Of a stretch of DNA of 64,000 bases, positions 16,451-25,296 are shown piece after piece. Every line of letters begins with the position of its first letter. Position 1 is the stretch's first letter. Source of the DNA: Geothrix sp. GTDB lineage: Bacteria; Acidobacteriota; Holophagae; Holophagales; Holophagaceae. A program made the position numbers and the translations under genes. The DNA lies in NCBI RefSeq assembly GCF_030219325.1, contig NZ_CP126625.1, positions 1,786,857 to 1,850,856 on the forward strand, in the 5' to 3' direction. The notes below the pieces were generated by a model that saw nothing but the letters and a program-made list of their open reading frames with translations, was not told the DNA's origin and did not search any database.

Positions 16451-18624
16451 CAGATGGACTCGTAGCGGCGGCGCAGGCGCTGGCGGACCAGCTCTGCGAC
16501 GGTGTTGAGGATGAAGGTCAGGACGAACAGCAGGAAGGCCGCCAGGAACAGCACGCGATAGAGGGATCCGTGCAGCGGTGCTTCCGGGATCTCCACGGCG
16601 ATGTTGGCGCTGAGGGTGCGCATGCCGTTGAAGGGGCTCCAGTCCATGACCGGCGTGTTGCCCGTGGCCATGAGCACGATCATCGTTTCGCCGATGGCGC
16701 GGCCAAGGCCCACCATGGTGGCCGAGAAGATGCCAGGGCTGGCGGTGGGCAGCACGATGCGCCAGGCGGTCTGCCAGGGGCTGGCGCCGCAGGCGAGGCT
16801 GGCGGAGGTCAGCGACTTGGGCACGCTGGAGAGGGCGTCCTCGCTGATGGTGAAGATGATGGGGATGACGGCGAAGCCCATGGCGAACCCGACCACCAGG
16901 CTGTTGCGCTGGTCGTAGGTCACGCCCATGGCCGTCTGCAGCCAGGTCCGGTAGCTGCCACCCATGACCACGCGCTCGACCCAGGGGCCGGCCAGGCTGG
17001 TCAGCCAGACGGCCAGCAGCAGCACCGGGACCATCCAGAGGACCTCACGCCCGTTGCCGTAGCCGTTGCGGAAGGGGAGTGACATGCGCCCCCAGAGCGG
17101 TGCGATCAGCAGGGCCAGCAGGAGCACGACGAAGGGAAAGACGAAGACCTCGACGGCCATGCGCTCGAGGAGCGGAGCCATGACCAATCCGGCCAGGAAT
17201 CCGAGTACCACCGAAGGCAGGGCGGCCATGATCTCGATGGTGGGCTTGATGGCGTTCTTCAGCCGCGGCATGGCGAACTGGGAGGTGTATAGCGCGCCGA
17301 GGACCGCCAGGGGGAAGGCGAAGAGCATGGCGTAGAGCGTCCCCTTGAGGGTGCCAAACACCAGCGGCACGAGGCTGAACTTGGGTTCGAAGTCATCCGT
17401 TCCACCCGTGCTCTGCCAGACATATTCGGGTTTTTCGTAGCCCTCGTAGTGCGTCTTGCCCCACAGCAGGCCGAAGCTGACCTCAGGATGGGGGGCGTCG
17501 AGGGACCAGAGGCGCATGGCCCCCGAAGCCGCGCTGGCGTGGAGGATCAGGTCGCCCCGGGGGGCCAGGGCGGCGATCCCCGGGCCCTCGAGTCGCGCGG
17601 AGAACATGCGGCGCTCGGTGGTCAGGTGGTCCACGACCAGGTCTGTCGGTGTCCAGGTGAGGAACCGCTTGTCCCGCTGACTGGCCTGGAAGCCCAGCAC
17701 CGGCCCCTCAAGTCGCGGGAAGGCGTGGAAGGCCTGGAGCTGGAATGCCTCGTTCACCCGCACGCGCTGGTAGGCGGCCAGCTTGCCCTTGATGCCACCG
17801 ACCAGCAGGCTCGACTGGCCCAGGGCGAAACCAAGCGACTGGATGGGCTCTGCGAAATCGGCAGAGGACAGGATCGCGTCGGATTCAGGATCGAGGTCCA
17901 GCAGCCGTCCTTCGCTGGTGCCCACGAAGAGGTTCCGCCCGTCCGAGCTCCAGGCCGCGGCCGTGGCATGCAGGGAGGGATCCCGGAGGACCGGCCTCCA
18001 GGACAGCACTGCGGGAGCGGCATCCAGCTGAGTCTCCGCCCAGGCGAGACCATCCTGGGTGGAGCTCACGATCCTCATGGCAGAGCCACCGCCCAGGCCA
18101 CCGCTTTCCATCAGCCTGAAATGGAGGATCTGGCCCGCACCCATGTCCAGGGATGGGCCACCTTGCCAATGGGGATCCAGGGTCCATTGGGCGGGATCGT
18201 TCTCCCCGGCGGGTTTGGACCAGGCCATCCGCGTGAAGAAGAGACGGCCATCCGCCCCGACGACCAGGGCCTCGCCCTTGGGATTGAGGGGCGTGACGCT
18301 GCGCCAGGGCAGCGCCGGACCGTCGCTGGGAGCAGCAAGCGCCGAGCCTTGCGGGAACCTCAGGGCCTTCACCCCTTCCGTCCGGGACATGAGCACGATG
18401 GCTTTTCCGGATTCGTCGGCCCAGGCACCGACGGCTGGCGCCGTCTGCAGGGTCCCCAGGGACCGAGACTGGGGCGGCAGGAAGAGCGGCACTGATTCCT
18501 TCATGATGAACAGGAGCATGGCCAGCACGGCCCCGATGATCGTCAGGCCGCCGCTGGAGATGGCGAAGGCCATGAACCGGTCGACGCGTTTGGCACGGGC
18601 CTGGTGTGAAGGGATGCTGGACAT
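16450..18624 (-). CDS. pstC: phosphate ABC transporter permease PstC, long form
   Basis: A 724-residue permease; the usual size is ~300-340. After a first membrane helix (~20-42) comes a ~370-residue domain with repeated strand-turn patterns such as SSDGRNLFVGTSEGRLLDLD and GQSSLLVGGIKGKLAAY, reminiscent of a beta-propeller and predicted periplasmic. The C-terminal ~310 residues hold the permease core with the ATPase-coupling loop TSASLACGASPWQTAWRIVL. It starts 87 bases after pstS, a gap containing a strong hairpin, and overlaps pstA by one base. Confidence 0.93.
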   Translation of the reverse strand: MSSIPSHQARAKRVDRFMAFAISSGGLTIIGAVLAMLLFIMKESVPLFLPPQSRSLGTLQTAPAVGAWADESGKAIVLMSRTEGVKALRFPQGSALAAPSDGPALPWRSVTPLNPKGEALVVGADGRLFFTRMAWSKPAGENDPAQWTLDPHWQGGPSLDMGAGQILHFRLMESGGLGGGSAMRIVSSTQDGLAWAETQLDAAPAVLSWRPVLRDPSLHATAAAWSSDGRNLFVGTSEGRLLDLDPESDAILSSADFAEPIQSLGFALGQSSLLVGGIKGKLAAYQRVRVNEAFQLQAFHAFPRLEGPVLGFQASQRDKRFLTWTPTDLVVDHLTTERRMFSARLEGPGIAALAPRGDLILHASAASGAMRLWSLDAPHPEVSFGLLWGKTHYEGYEKPEYVWQSTGGTDDFEPKFSLVPLVFGTLKGTLYAMLFAFPLAVLGALYTSQFAMPRLKNAIKPTIEIMAALPSVVLGFLAGLVMAPLLERMAVEVFVFPFVVLLLALLIAPLWGRMSLPFRNGYGNGREVLWMVPVLLLAVWLTSLAGPWVERVVMGGSYRTWLQTAMGVTYDQRNSLVVGFAMGFAVIPIIFTISEDALSSVPKSLTSASLACGASPWQTAWRIVLPTASPGIFSATMVGLGRAIGETMIVLMATGNTPVMDWSPFNGMRTLSANIAVEIPEAPLHGSLYRVLFLAAFLLFVLTFILNTVAELVRQRLRRRYESI

Positions 18625-18669
18625 GTCGGCTCTTGGGGGCGAAGGGTAAAAGGCCTGATCAACAAACGG

Positions 18670-18696
18670 GCGTGCCGGAGGATCCCCCCGGCACGC
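18670..18696 (-). terminator. hairpin between pstS and pstC
   Basis: A perfect 9-bp stem, GCGTGCCGG paired with CCGGCACGC around a 9-base loop, lies just after the pstS stop. In the transcribed strand it is followed by CCGTTTGTTG, only a weak U tract. It probably acts as a partial terminator or a 3' stabiliser, giving more PstS mRNA than PstCAB mRNA, as in many pst operons. The structure is seen; the function is inferred. Confidence 0.55.
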
Positions 18697-18711
18697 TCGA
18701 GTCCAGATTCA

Positions 18712-19686
18712 CTACTTCAGCTTGGCGATCTCTTCGGTTTCCATCTTGGCGGTGAGGGGCAGGAAGCCGTCCTTCACGACGATCTCCTGGCCTTCCTTGC
18801 TGAGCACGAACTTGAGGAACTCGCTGGTCAGGGGATCCATCGGCTTCTTGGGATCCTTGTTGATGTAGATGTAGAGGAAGCGGGCCAGGGGGTACTTGCC
18901 ACTCAGCGCGTTCTCGTAGGTGGCGGCGAAGGCGGCCCCATCATTCTTCTTGGCATCGGACAGGGGGACCGCCCGGACGCCGGAGGTGGCATAGCCGATG
19001 CCGCTGTAGCCGATGGCGAACTTGTCGGAACCCACGCTCTGGACCACAGAGGAGGAGCCCGGCTGTTCCTTCACGGTGTCCTTGTAGTCGCCCTTGAAGA
19101 GCGCGTGCTCCTTGAAGTAGCCGTAGGTGCCGCTGGCGCTGTTGCGGCCGTAGAGGCTGAGGGGGCGGTTGGCGGCATCCCCGGTCAGGCCCAGGTCGCC
19201 CCAGGTCTTGATGTCCTTCTCGAGGCCGCCCTTGCGGGTCTTCGAGAAGATCGCATCCACCTGCTGCATGCTGAGGGCCTTGATGGGATTGCCCTTGTTC
19301 ACGAACACCGCGAGGGTGTCGATGGCCACGGCCACCTTGGTGGGCTTGTAGCCGAACTTCTTCTCGAACTTGTCGGCTTCCTCGTTCTTCATCTCACGGC
19401 TCATGGGGCCCAGCTGGCTGGTGCTCTCGATGAGTGCCGGGGGGGCGGTGGTGGATCCCTTGCCTTCCACCTGGATCTTCACGTTGGGGTATTTCTTGTT
19501 GAACCCCTCGACCCAGTAGGCCATCAGGTTGTTCAGGGTGTCGGAACCGATCGAGTTGAGGTTTCCGCTGATGCCGGAGACCTTCTTGTAGGTGGTGAGC
19601 TTCGGGTCCACCTTGACGGTCTGGGCGGTCGCGGTCAGACCAACCAGGGCGGCCAGAACGGTCTGGGCCAGGAATCGGATCCTCAT
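18712..19686 (-). CDS. pstS: phosphate-binding protein PstS
   Basis: A 324-residue periplasmic phosphate-binding protein. The signal peptide MRIRFLAQTVLAALVGLTATA is followed by QTV. Phosphate-site motifs include IGSDTLNNLMAYWVEGF, GKGSTTAPPALIE and YGRNSASGTYGYFKEHAL. AGGAGG precedes the ATG at 19686. There is no lipobox, so it is free in the periplasm. It is the first gene of the operon continuing with pstC, pstA, pstB, phoU and phoB. A candidate Pho box lies 50-76 bases upstream of its start. Confidence 0.95.
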   Translation of the reverse strand: MRIRFLAQTVLAALVGLTATAQTVKVDPKLTTYKKVSGISGNLNSIGSDTLNNLMAYWVEGFNKKYPNVKIQVEGKGSTTAPPALIESTSQLGPMSREMKNEEADKFEKKFGYKPTKVAVAIDTLAVFVNKGNPIKALSMQQVDAIFSKTRKGGLEKDIKTWGDLGLTGDAANRPLSLYGRNSASGTYGYFKEHALFKGDYKDTVKEQPGSSSVVQSVGSDKFAIGYSGIGYATSGVRAVPLSDAKKNDGAAFAATYENALSGKYPLARFLYIYINKDPKKPMDPLTSEFLKFVLSKEGQEIVVKDGFLPLTAKMETEEIAKLK

Positions 19687-19735
19687 GGATGCCTCCTAAG
19701 TAGCCTTGATCCTGGGTCCCGGGGGTGAATCCCTT

Positions 19736-19762
19736 TGTTACGGCCCGTGACATCCCTGTAAC
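19736..19762 (-). promoter_or_regulatory. candidate Pho box upstream of pstS
   Basis: Read towards pstS the strand shows three related hexamers, GTTACA, GTCACG and GTAACA, starting 11 and 10 bases apart. On the other strand the same bases read TTGTTAC, CCGTGAC and CTGTAAC, close to the CTGTCAT half-site of PhoB boxes. The helical-turn spacing and the position ahead of pstS fit PhoB binding. The match is by eye and not perfect. Confidence 0.5.
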
Positions 19763-19779
19763 TTCATTCCCGAACCAGC

Positions 19780-19808
19780 TTGCCCTCGAGCAAATAAGTG
19801 GGTTTAAT
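19780..19808 (+). promoter_or_regulatory. candidate sigma-70 promoter for the RNase E/G gene
   Basis: TTGCCC at 19780-19785 and TTTAAT at 19803-19808 are separated by 17 bases, an optimal spacing. Transcription would begin near 19815 and leave a ~200-base leader before the TTG start at 20013. Long leaders are common for RNase E genes, which often control their own message. Confidence 0.45.
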
Positions 19809-20012
19809 GCTTGGAGATCCTGCGTGCTGATCGAGGCACCGCCCGCGCACGGGGATCGCGACCATCCAGTTTTTTCCTACGGGTGGCCGAAGTCAGGGCA
19901 GGGCCCCCTTCGGTTTCCCGATCCACCATCCCAATCCATCACCACACCCAAGGCCGCTGAGCCTGCCGGGCGTAAGCCGCAGCCAGAACCCTGGGCCCCA
20001 AGAGGAGCCTCC

Positions 20013-22244
20013 TTGAGCCCCAAGAAAACCATGATGATCAACGCCACGGATCCCGAAGAGATCCGCGTCGCCACCCTGATCGACGGCGTGTTGTTCGACT
20101 ACGACGTCGAGTTCCTGCACAACGAGAAGATCAAGGGCAACCTCTACAAGGCCCGGGTGGTCCGCGTGGACACCAGCCTGCAGGCGGCCTTCGTCCACTT
20201 CGGCGGCCAGAAGAACGGCTTCCTGCCCCTGGGCGAACTGCCCCGCGAGCTGAGCGGCGACGGCCGCCGCGCCCGCATCCAGGACGTCCTGCAGCGCGAC
20301 CAGGAGATCCTGGTCCAGGCCGTCCGCGAGGAGCTGGGCAGCAAGGGCGCCATGATGACCGGCCAGGTCAGCCTGGCAGGCCGCTACCTGGTGATCACCC
20401 CCGGCAACCCCGTGAACGGCATCAGCCGGAAGATCGAGGCCACCGAGGAGCGCCGCCACTTCAAGCAGCTCATCGACACCCTCGAGATTCCCGAGGACAT
20501 CGGCGTCATCGTCCGCACGGCCAGCCTGGGCGTGACCAAGGAGGACTTCCAGCGTGACCTGGAGTACCTCCTGGACACCTACAAGGAAGTGCTGAACCGC
20601 TACAAGCACCGCCACGGCGTGGGCCTCGTGTGGCAGGAGGATGACGTCGTCACCCGCACCCTGCGCGACACCTTCACGGCCGACGTGGAGGAAGTGCAGA
20701 TCGACGACGAGGACACCTTCCGGGCCGCCCAGTCCTTCTTCAAGCGCACCATGCCCCAGCATCTCGACGTGCTGAAGCACTACAGCGGCAAGAAGCCGCT
20801 CTTCTCCCGCCACCAGCTCGAAGAGCAGATCGACCGCGTCTACGGCCGCAAGGTGGGCCTGCCCAGCGGCGGGGCCCTGGTGCTGGACCAGACCGAGGCC
20901 CTGGTGGCCATCGACGTGAACAGCGGCAAGACCTCCGGCGACGGCGTGGAGGACATGGCCTTCAAGACCAACATGGAGGCGGCCGAGGAAGTGGCCCGGC
21001 AGCTGCGCCTGCGTGATCTGGCCGGCCTCATCGCCATCGATTTCATCGACATGAAGCGCGAGTCCCACATCCGCTCCGTGCAGGACAAGCTGGTGGACTG
21101 CCTCAAGGCCGACAAGGCCCGCATGGAGGTTGGGAAGATCAACCGCTTCGGCGTGCTGGTCATGACCCGTCAGCGCATCCGCCCCAGCCTGCAGCACGTG
21201 AACCACGAGAGCTGCCCCACCTGCGCGGGCACCGGCAAGGTGAAGACCATCGAGGCCATGGCGCTCTCCGTGGTGCGCAAGCTGCACGGGATCCTGGCCA
21301 AGGGTGGCATCGGCGAGATCCGCGTGAAGCTGGCCCCGGCCATCGCCGCCGCGGTGCTGAACGAGAAACGCAGTGACCTGACGCTGATGGAGGAGGAGAG
21401 CGACGCCAAGATCCTCATCCAGGCCGACTGGTCCATGAGCTACGGCGAGATGTCGGCGGAGATCGAGCGGGCGGAAGAGGCCCCGGTCGAGAAGCCCGCG
21501 CCCAAGCCGCATCGCGAGAAGGGCGCTCCCGAGGACGAGACCGTGGTCCTGGGCGGTGACAGCCCCATCTCCTTCGAGAAGGCCCTGGGCCTCCATGGCG
21601 ATGGCCCGAAGGATGCCAAGAAGGAGGCCTTCAAGTACGATCGCCGCGACCTGCAGCGGGCCGCCCTGGATGAGCGGGAGCGCCTCCGCGCCCTGTTCGA
21701 GAGCGCCAAGCCCGAGGACGATGAGATGGAAGACGGCCCCGAGGAACCCGGAGACGAGTCCAAGGGCGATGGCACCAAGCGCAAGCGCCGGCGCCGGCGC
21801 CGCAAGGGCGGGGCGGACCGGGGCGAAGGAGCCACGCAGGCTGGATCCCCCGAAGGGGCCAGGCCCGTCGTGACTGAGCCCATGCCCGAGCCCCCCAAGG
21901 CCACCCCAGGCCTGGTGGCCAGCTTGCTGACGCCGAGCCCCCGGCCCCGGATTGGCGCTGCTCCCCAGGTCGCCGAGGCCGCCGTGGCGGAAGCCCCCAA
22001 GCCCAAGCGCACGCCCAGGGCCAAGGTGAGCTCGGCTCCCGAGCCCGCGGCAGCTCCCACTCCCGTGCCCGAGCCGATTCCTGAGCCGGCGGCCCCTGTG
22101 AAGAAGAAGGCTGCCCCGAAAGCCAAGGCCTCCGCCAAGTCCCCCGCGAAGAAGGAGAAGGCAGAGAAGGAGAAGGCCGAAAAGCCCGCCGAGACGGCCC
22201 CCAAGCCCAAGGCGACCCGCGCGAAGAAGGCCAAAGCCGAGTAG
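20013..22244 (+). CDS. rng: ribonuclease E/G
   Basis: A 743-residue endoribonuclease. The TTG at 20013 has AGGAG five bases upstream, and the family N-terminus (MMINATDPEEIRVATLIDG) starts six residues later. An S1 RNA-binding segment (YKARVVRVDTSLQAAFVHFG) is followed by the catalytic core with metal-binding Asp in ALVAIDVNSGK and LIAIDFIDMKR, then the zinc-link CPTCAGTGK. The catalytic part ends near residue 490. The last ~200 residues are low complexity: an Arg/Lys cluster (KRKRRRRRRKGG) then an Ala/Pro/Lys tail ending in KKAKAE repeats, like the unstructured scaffold or RNA-binding tail of RNase E. It processes rRNA and decays mRNA. Rne versus Rng is not decided by sequence. Confidence 0.9.
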   Translation: MSPKKTMMINATDPEEIRVATLIDGVLFDYDVEFLHNEKIKGNLYKARVVRVDTSLQAAFVHFGGQKNGFLPLGELPRELSGDGRRARIQDVLQRDQEILVQAVREELGSKGAMMTGQVSLAGRYLVITPGNPVNGISRKIEATEERRHFKQLIDTLEIPEDIGVIVRTASLGVTKEDFQRDLEYLLDTYKEVLNRYKHRHGVGLVWQEDDVVTRTLRDTFTADVEEVQIDDEDTFRAAQSFFKRTMPQHLDVLKHYSGKKPLFSRHQLEEQIDRVYGRKVGLPSGGALVLDQTEALVAIDVNSGKTSGDGVEDMAFKTNMEAAEEVARQLRLRDLAGLIAIDFIDMKRESHIRSVQDKLVDCLKADKARMEVGKINRFGVLVMTRQRIRPSLQHVNHESCPTCAGTGKVKTIEAMALSVVRKLHGILAKGGIGEIRVKLAPAIAAAVLNEKRSDLTLMEEESDAKILIQADWSMSYGEMSAEIERAEEAPVEKPAPKPHREKGAPEDETVVLGGDSPISFEKALGLHGDGPKDAKKEAFKYDRRDLQRAALDERERLRALFESAKPEDDEMEDGPEEPGDESKGDGTKRKRRRRRRKGGADRGEGATQAGSPEGARPVVTEPMPEPPKATPGLVASLLTPSPRPRIGAAPQVAEAAVAEAPKPKRTPRAKVSSAPEPAAAPTPVPEPIPEPAAPVKKKAAPKAKASAKSPAKKEKAEKEKAEKPAETAPKPKATRAKKAKAE

Positions 22245-22250
22245 TCGCGG

Positions 22251-22973
22251 ATGTCCATCTTCTGGATTGCACCTCTCGCCTCCCTGGCCACCCTTCTGGG
22301 TGGCTGGGGAGTGGTGCGCTTCCTCCAGGGCCGGGCGCAGTTCATGCGCCTGCTATCGGGCGTGGCGGCGGGGTACCTGCTGTCGCTGACCGTGGCCCGC
22401 ATCATCCCCGAATGCCTGGAAGCCAAGGGTGGGGAGCTCAACGCCTACTGGGTGCTGGCGGGCTACCTGCTGGTGCACGTCATGGAGCACGGCATCACGC
22501 TCCATTTCCACTACGGGGAGGAGACCCATACGGACGGATCGCCGCTCAGCGGCGTACTGGCCCTGGTCGGCCTGTCGCTGCACAGCCTCATGGATGGCGT
22601 GGCCATCGCTGCGGCCCTGGCGACGCATAGCAACCTCGGTCCCCTGGTCGTGCTGGGCATCCTCCTCCACCGCATCCCGGAGGGCGGAACCATCGCCTCC
22701 ATCTTCCTGGTGCGGGGCTTCGGGAACCGCGCGGCGATGCTGGCCGCGGGCACGCTGGCCCTGGCGGCCATGCTGGGATCGGCCGGACAATCGCTGCTCA
22801 ACCTGCCGACCGGTCCGGTCCTCGGACTGACGGCAGGACTGGCCCTCTACGTGGCGAGCTCGGACCTGCTGCCCGAGGTCCAGAAGGTCTCGGGCCTCCG
22901 CAGCACGATCGCCCTGCTGTCGGGAGTGGGGATCTTCCTCCTCAGCTCGCGGCTGCTGCCGCACCAGCACTGA
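22251..22973 (+). CDS. ZIP-family metal transporter
   Basis: A 240-residue inner-membrane protein with about seven or eight hydrophobic helices. The metal-binding helices show the ZIP signatures HSLMDGVAIAAALA (helix IV) and LLHRIPEGGTIASIFL (helix V). A short histidine-rich loop (HFHYGEETHTDG) precedes helix IV, as in zinc transporters. It starts 6 bases after the RNase E/G stop and ends 7 bases before the LptD-like gene. Zinc or another divalent cation is the likely substrate; direction and metal are inferred from the family. Confidence 0.88.
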   Translation: MSIFWIAPLASLATLLGGWGVVRFLQGRAQFMRLLSGVAAGYLLSLTVARIIPECLEAKGGELNAYWVLAGYLLVHVMEHGITLHFHYGEETHTDGSPLSGVLALVGLSLHSLMDGVAIAAALATHSNLGPLVVLGILLHRIPEGGTIASIFLVRGFGNRAAMLAAGTLALAAMLGSAGQSLLNLPTGPVLGLTAGLALYVASSDLLPEVQKVSGLRSTIALLSGVGIFLLSSRLLPHQH

Positions 22974-22980
22974 GTCCCGC

Positions 22981-25296
22981 ATGCGCCGTCTCGGGAGGAA
23001 AAGCAGAGGCCTGTTGCTGGGCGCCCTGCCGGCCCTCCTGGCGGCGCAGGGATTGCCGCCGGCCCCGGTCATCCCGCCCCTGGACGCGCCGACGCCGGCA
23101 GAGCTGCTCCCGCTCCGTCCCTTCCGCATCGAGCGGGGCCCCGGCAATTCCCGTGTGCCCTTCGACTGGCGGGGTGACCGGGTCCGGGAAGTGGGCGATG
23201 TCTGGATCCTCGAACAGGGGGCCATCCAGGCGGAAGGCCTGCTCCTCCTGGCCGACCGCATCGAATACCGCATCCCCGAGGGCCGGCTCATCGCCGAGGG
23301 GCACATCCGCCTGGAGGGCCCTGACCTGCGCCTGCGCGGGGAGCGCCTGCAGATGGACTGGGGCCTCCGCTCGGGCGAGGCCTGGGCCCTGCAGATGGAC
23401 CTGCCCCCCTCCTGGACCCTCAGGTCTGGCCATGTGGCCTTCGCCACCCTGCGCACCTGGTCCTTCGACGAGGTGGAGCTGAGTCCCTGCCCCGAGGAGA
23501 AACCAGGTTGGACGGCCAAGCTCACCAGCCTGAAGGTGGATCTCGACGGTTTCGCCACGCTCTGGAACGCCCGGGTCCTGCTGGGTTCCGTGCCCATCTT
23601 CTACCTGCCCTACGCCCTCTATCCGGCCCAGGCGGAACGCACGTCGGGGCTGCTCCCTCCGCGCCTGGGGCTGTCCAGCTCCTTCGGCTCCACCGTGGGG
23701 CTCTCCTACTTCCAGGTGCTGGGCGATTCCGTGGATACGACCTTCTCGCCGGAGTACCTGAGCAAGGAGGGCATGCTCTGGGGCGGGGAGCTCCGATGGC
23801 GTCCGGACCTGACCCACCAGGGCAGCTTGTCCGGGGAGACCATCCACCAGCGGAGCCTCGACACCCATCGCTACCGCTACAACCTGAAGGAGGTCTGGCA
23901 GCGCGAGGACGGCTGGCAGCTGACGGCGGACGTGAACCAGGCCTCGGACAACTTCGTGGATGCCGATTTCGGGAAGGGCCTCGGTTCCCTCGGCGCCACC
24001 AGCTTCGACTCGGCCCTGTATCTCGGGCGCAGCTTCACCTTCGGCAGCCTCAGCCTCTCCGCCGCGGAACAGCGCAGCTTCTTCTTCACCAAGGACCAGG
24101 GCGACCCCTTCTACAGCGCCCAGTTCCCGGCCTCCCTCCGGCGGCAGACCCTCCCCCAGGGCGAGTTCCGGTTCTTCCCGGTACCTCTCCTCGGGCAGCT
24201 GTACGTGGATGGGGGGGTGCGGCTGGGCCGCTTCGCCTACCGCATCGAGGGCAGCTCCTCCGTGCCCGACCAGAGCTACGCCTGGGATCGCCAGGACGCC
24301 AACACCCGCGTGCATGGACGGCTGGGGCAGTGGGGGCCGTTCCGGGCCGACTTCGAGCTCCTGGGGCGGGCCACCCACTACAGCTCCACGCTGTCCTCCG
24401 CCGTGTTCGATCCGGCGGGCGGGGCCGACGGCACCGTGGTGGACCCGGCCACCAGCCCCTTCCAGGTGGATGGCGTCCCGGCGACGCGGCTCCTGCTGTC
24501 CAGCCACCTGCGGCTGTCGGGGCCCCAGGTCGGCCGCAGCTATAAGGAGGTCTCCGTCCTGGGCTACGAGGGTGAGCTCAAGCACGTGGCCGAGCCCTAT
24601 TTCGGATTCACCGAGACCAGCCGCTATGGCGACGCCGGGCTGCTGCCCAGGTTCGATACGGTGGACTCCTTCCCCGGCGTCAACGACAGCGCCTCCGGTG
24701 AGCGGAGCTTCGAGGTGGGGCTCAAGCAGCACCTCCTGGGGCGTTCCGGCCTGGGATCCGGGTTCGCGGACCTGGCCCGGCTGCGGGTGGCCACGCGGTA
24801 CCACGCAACCCCGATCATCCTCAGCGACGGCCGCTACAAGAAGGGCTGGTCCTCCCTGGATACCGACCTGGACGTGGAACCGGACGATCGCTGGCGCATC
24901 AGCCTGCGCCGCTCCTCGGACATCGGGGCCGGGGGTTCCGACAACGCCCTCAGCGTGGACGTGAAGGCGAGGGACGGTGGCCGCTTCAACCTGGCCTACT
25001 TCTCCACCGGCATCAACCGGTTCCTGGTCCGCCAGCAGGGCCTCCAGTTCGGCGGCCTGCAGCGGCTCTGGGATGACCGGGTCCGTCTGGAGTTCAGCGC
25101 CAACTATGACTTCCGGAACCACGGCTTCGCCTCCAGCCAGGTGGCCCTGGCCTACGTCCAGCCCTGTGTGGCCTATGTCCTGAAATACAGCCATGTGGCC
25201 TTGAACACGGCCCTGGTGTCGGGGGGGCGTGAAGATCGCGTGGACCTGACCCTGACGCTGAGGGGGCTGGGCGACCTGTTCAGTTTCCGGCGCTGA
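22981..25296 (+). CDS. lptD: LPS-assembly protein LptD-like (OstA)
   Basis: A 771-residue outer-membrane protein. A signal peptide (LLLGALPALLAAQG) is followed by a Pro-rich linker and an OstA/LptA-like beta-jellyroll (ADRIEYRIPEGRLIAEGHIR, LRLRGERLQMDW). From about residue 190 the sequence has the LptD barrel pattern of alternating strands, including PIFYLPYALYPAQAERTSG, a typical LptD entry motif. The end (DLTLTLRGLGDLFSFRR) is aromatic, as for BAM substrates. LptD places LPS in the outer leaflet. Only two Cys could be placed with confidence, so the disulfide scheme of E. coli is not obvious. Its last 17 bases overlap the convergent GGDEF gene. Confidence 0.85.
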   Translation: MRRLGRKSRGLLLGALPALLAAQGLPPAPVIPPLDAPTPAELLPLRPFRIERGPGNSRVPFDWRGDRVREVGDVWILEQGAIQAEGLLLLADRIEYRIPEGRLIAEGHIRLEGPDLRLRGERLQMDWGLRSGEAWALQMDLPPSWTLRSGHVAFATLRTWSFDEVELSPCPEEKPGWTAKLTSLKVDLDGFATLWNARVLLGSVPIFYLPYALYPAQAERTSGLLPPRLGLSSSFGSTVGLSYFQVLGDSVDTTFSPEYLSKEGMLWGGELRWRPDLTHQGSLSGETIHQRSLDTHRYRYNLKEVWQREDGWQLTADVNQASDNFVDADFGKGLGSLGATSFDSALYLGRSFTFGSLSLSAAEQRSFFFTKDQGDPFYSAQFPASLRRQTLPQGEFRFFPVPLLGQLYVDGGVRLGRFAYRIEGSSSVPDQSYAWDRQDANTRVHGRLGQWGPFRADFELLGRATHYSSTLSSAVFDPAGGADGTVVDPATSPFQVDGVPATRLLLSSHLRLSGPQVGRSYKEVSVLGYEGELKHVAEPYFGFTETSRYGDAGLLPRFDTVDSFPGVNDSASGERSFEVGLKQHLLGRSGLGSGFADLARLRVATRYHATPIILSDGRYKKGWSSLDTDLDVEPDDRWRISLRRSSDIGAGGSDNALSVDVKARDGGRFNLAYFSTGINRFLVRQQGLQFGGLQRLWDDRVRLEFSANYDFRNHGFASSQVALAYVQPCVAYVLKYSHVALNTALVSGGREDRVDLTLTLRGLGDLFSFRR

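Larger units (their letters stand above)
19687..20012. other. divergent regulatory region between pstS and the RNase E/G gene
   Basis: This 326-base gap holds a candidate Pho box (19736-19762), a candidate promoter for the RNase E/G gene (19780-19808) and that gene's ~200-base leader. An open frame runs through the leader in phase with the RNase, but no family homology or ribosome site supports translation from it. Nothing else is recognisable. Confidence 0.55.

Noticed and set aside
19725-20012. Upstream in-frame extension of RNase E/G (96 residues)
   Set aside because: No family similarity, while a TTG with AGGAG at the right distance begins the conserved protein; the region carries the promoter instead.
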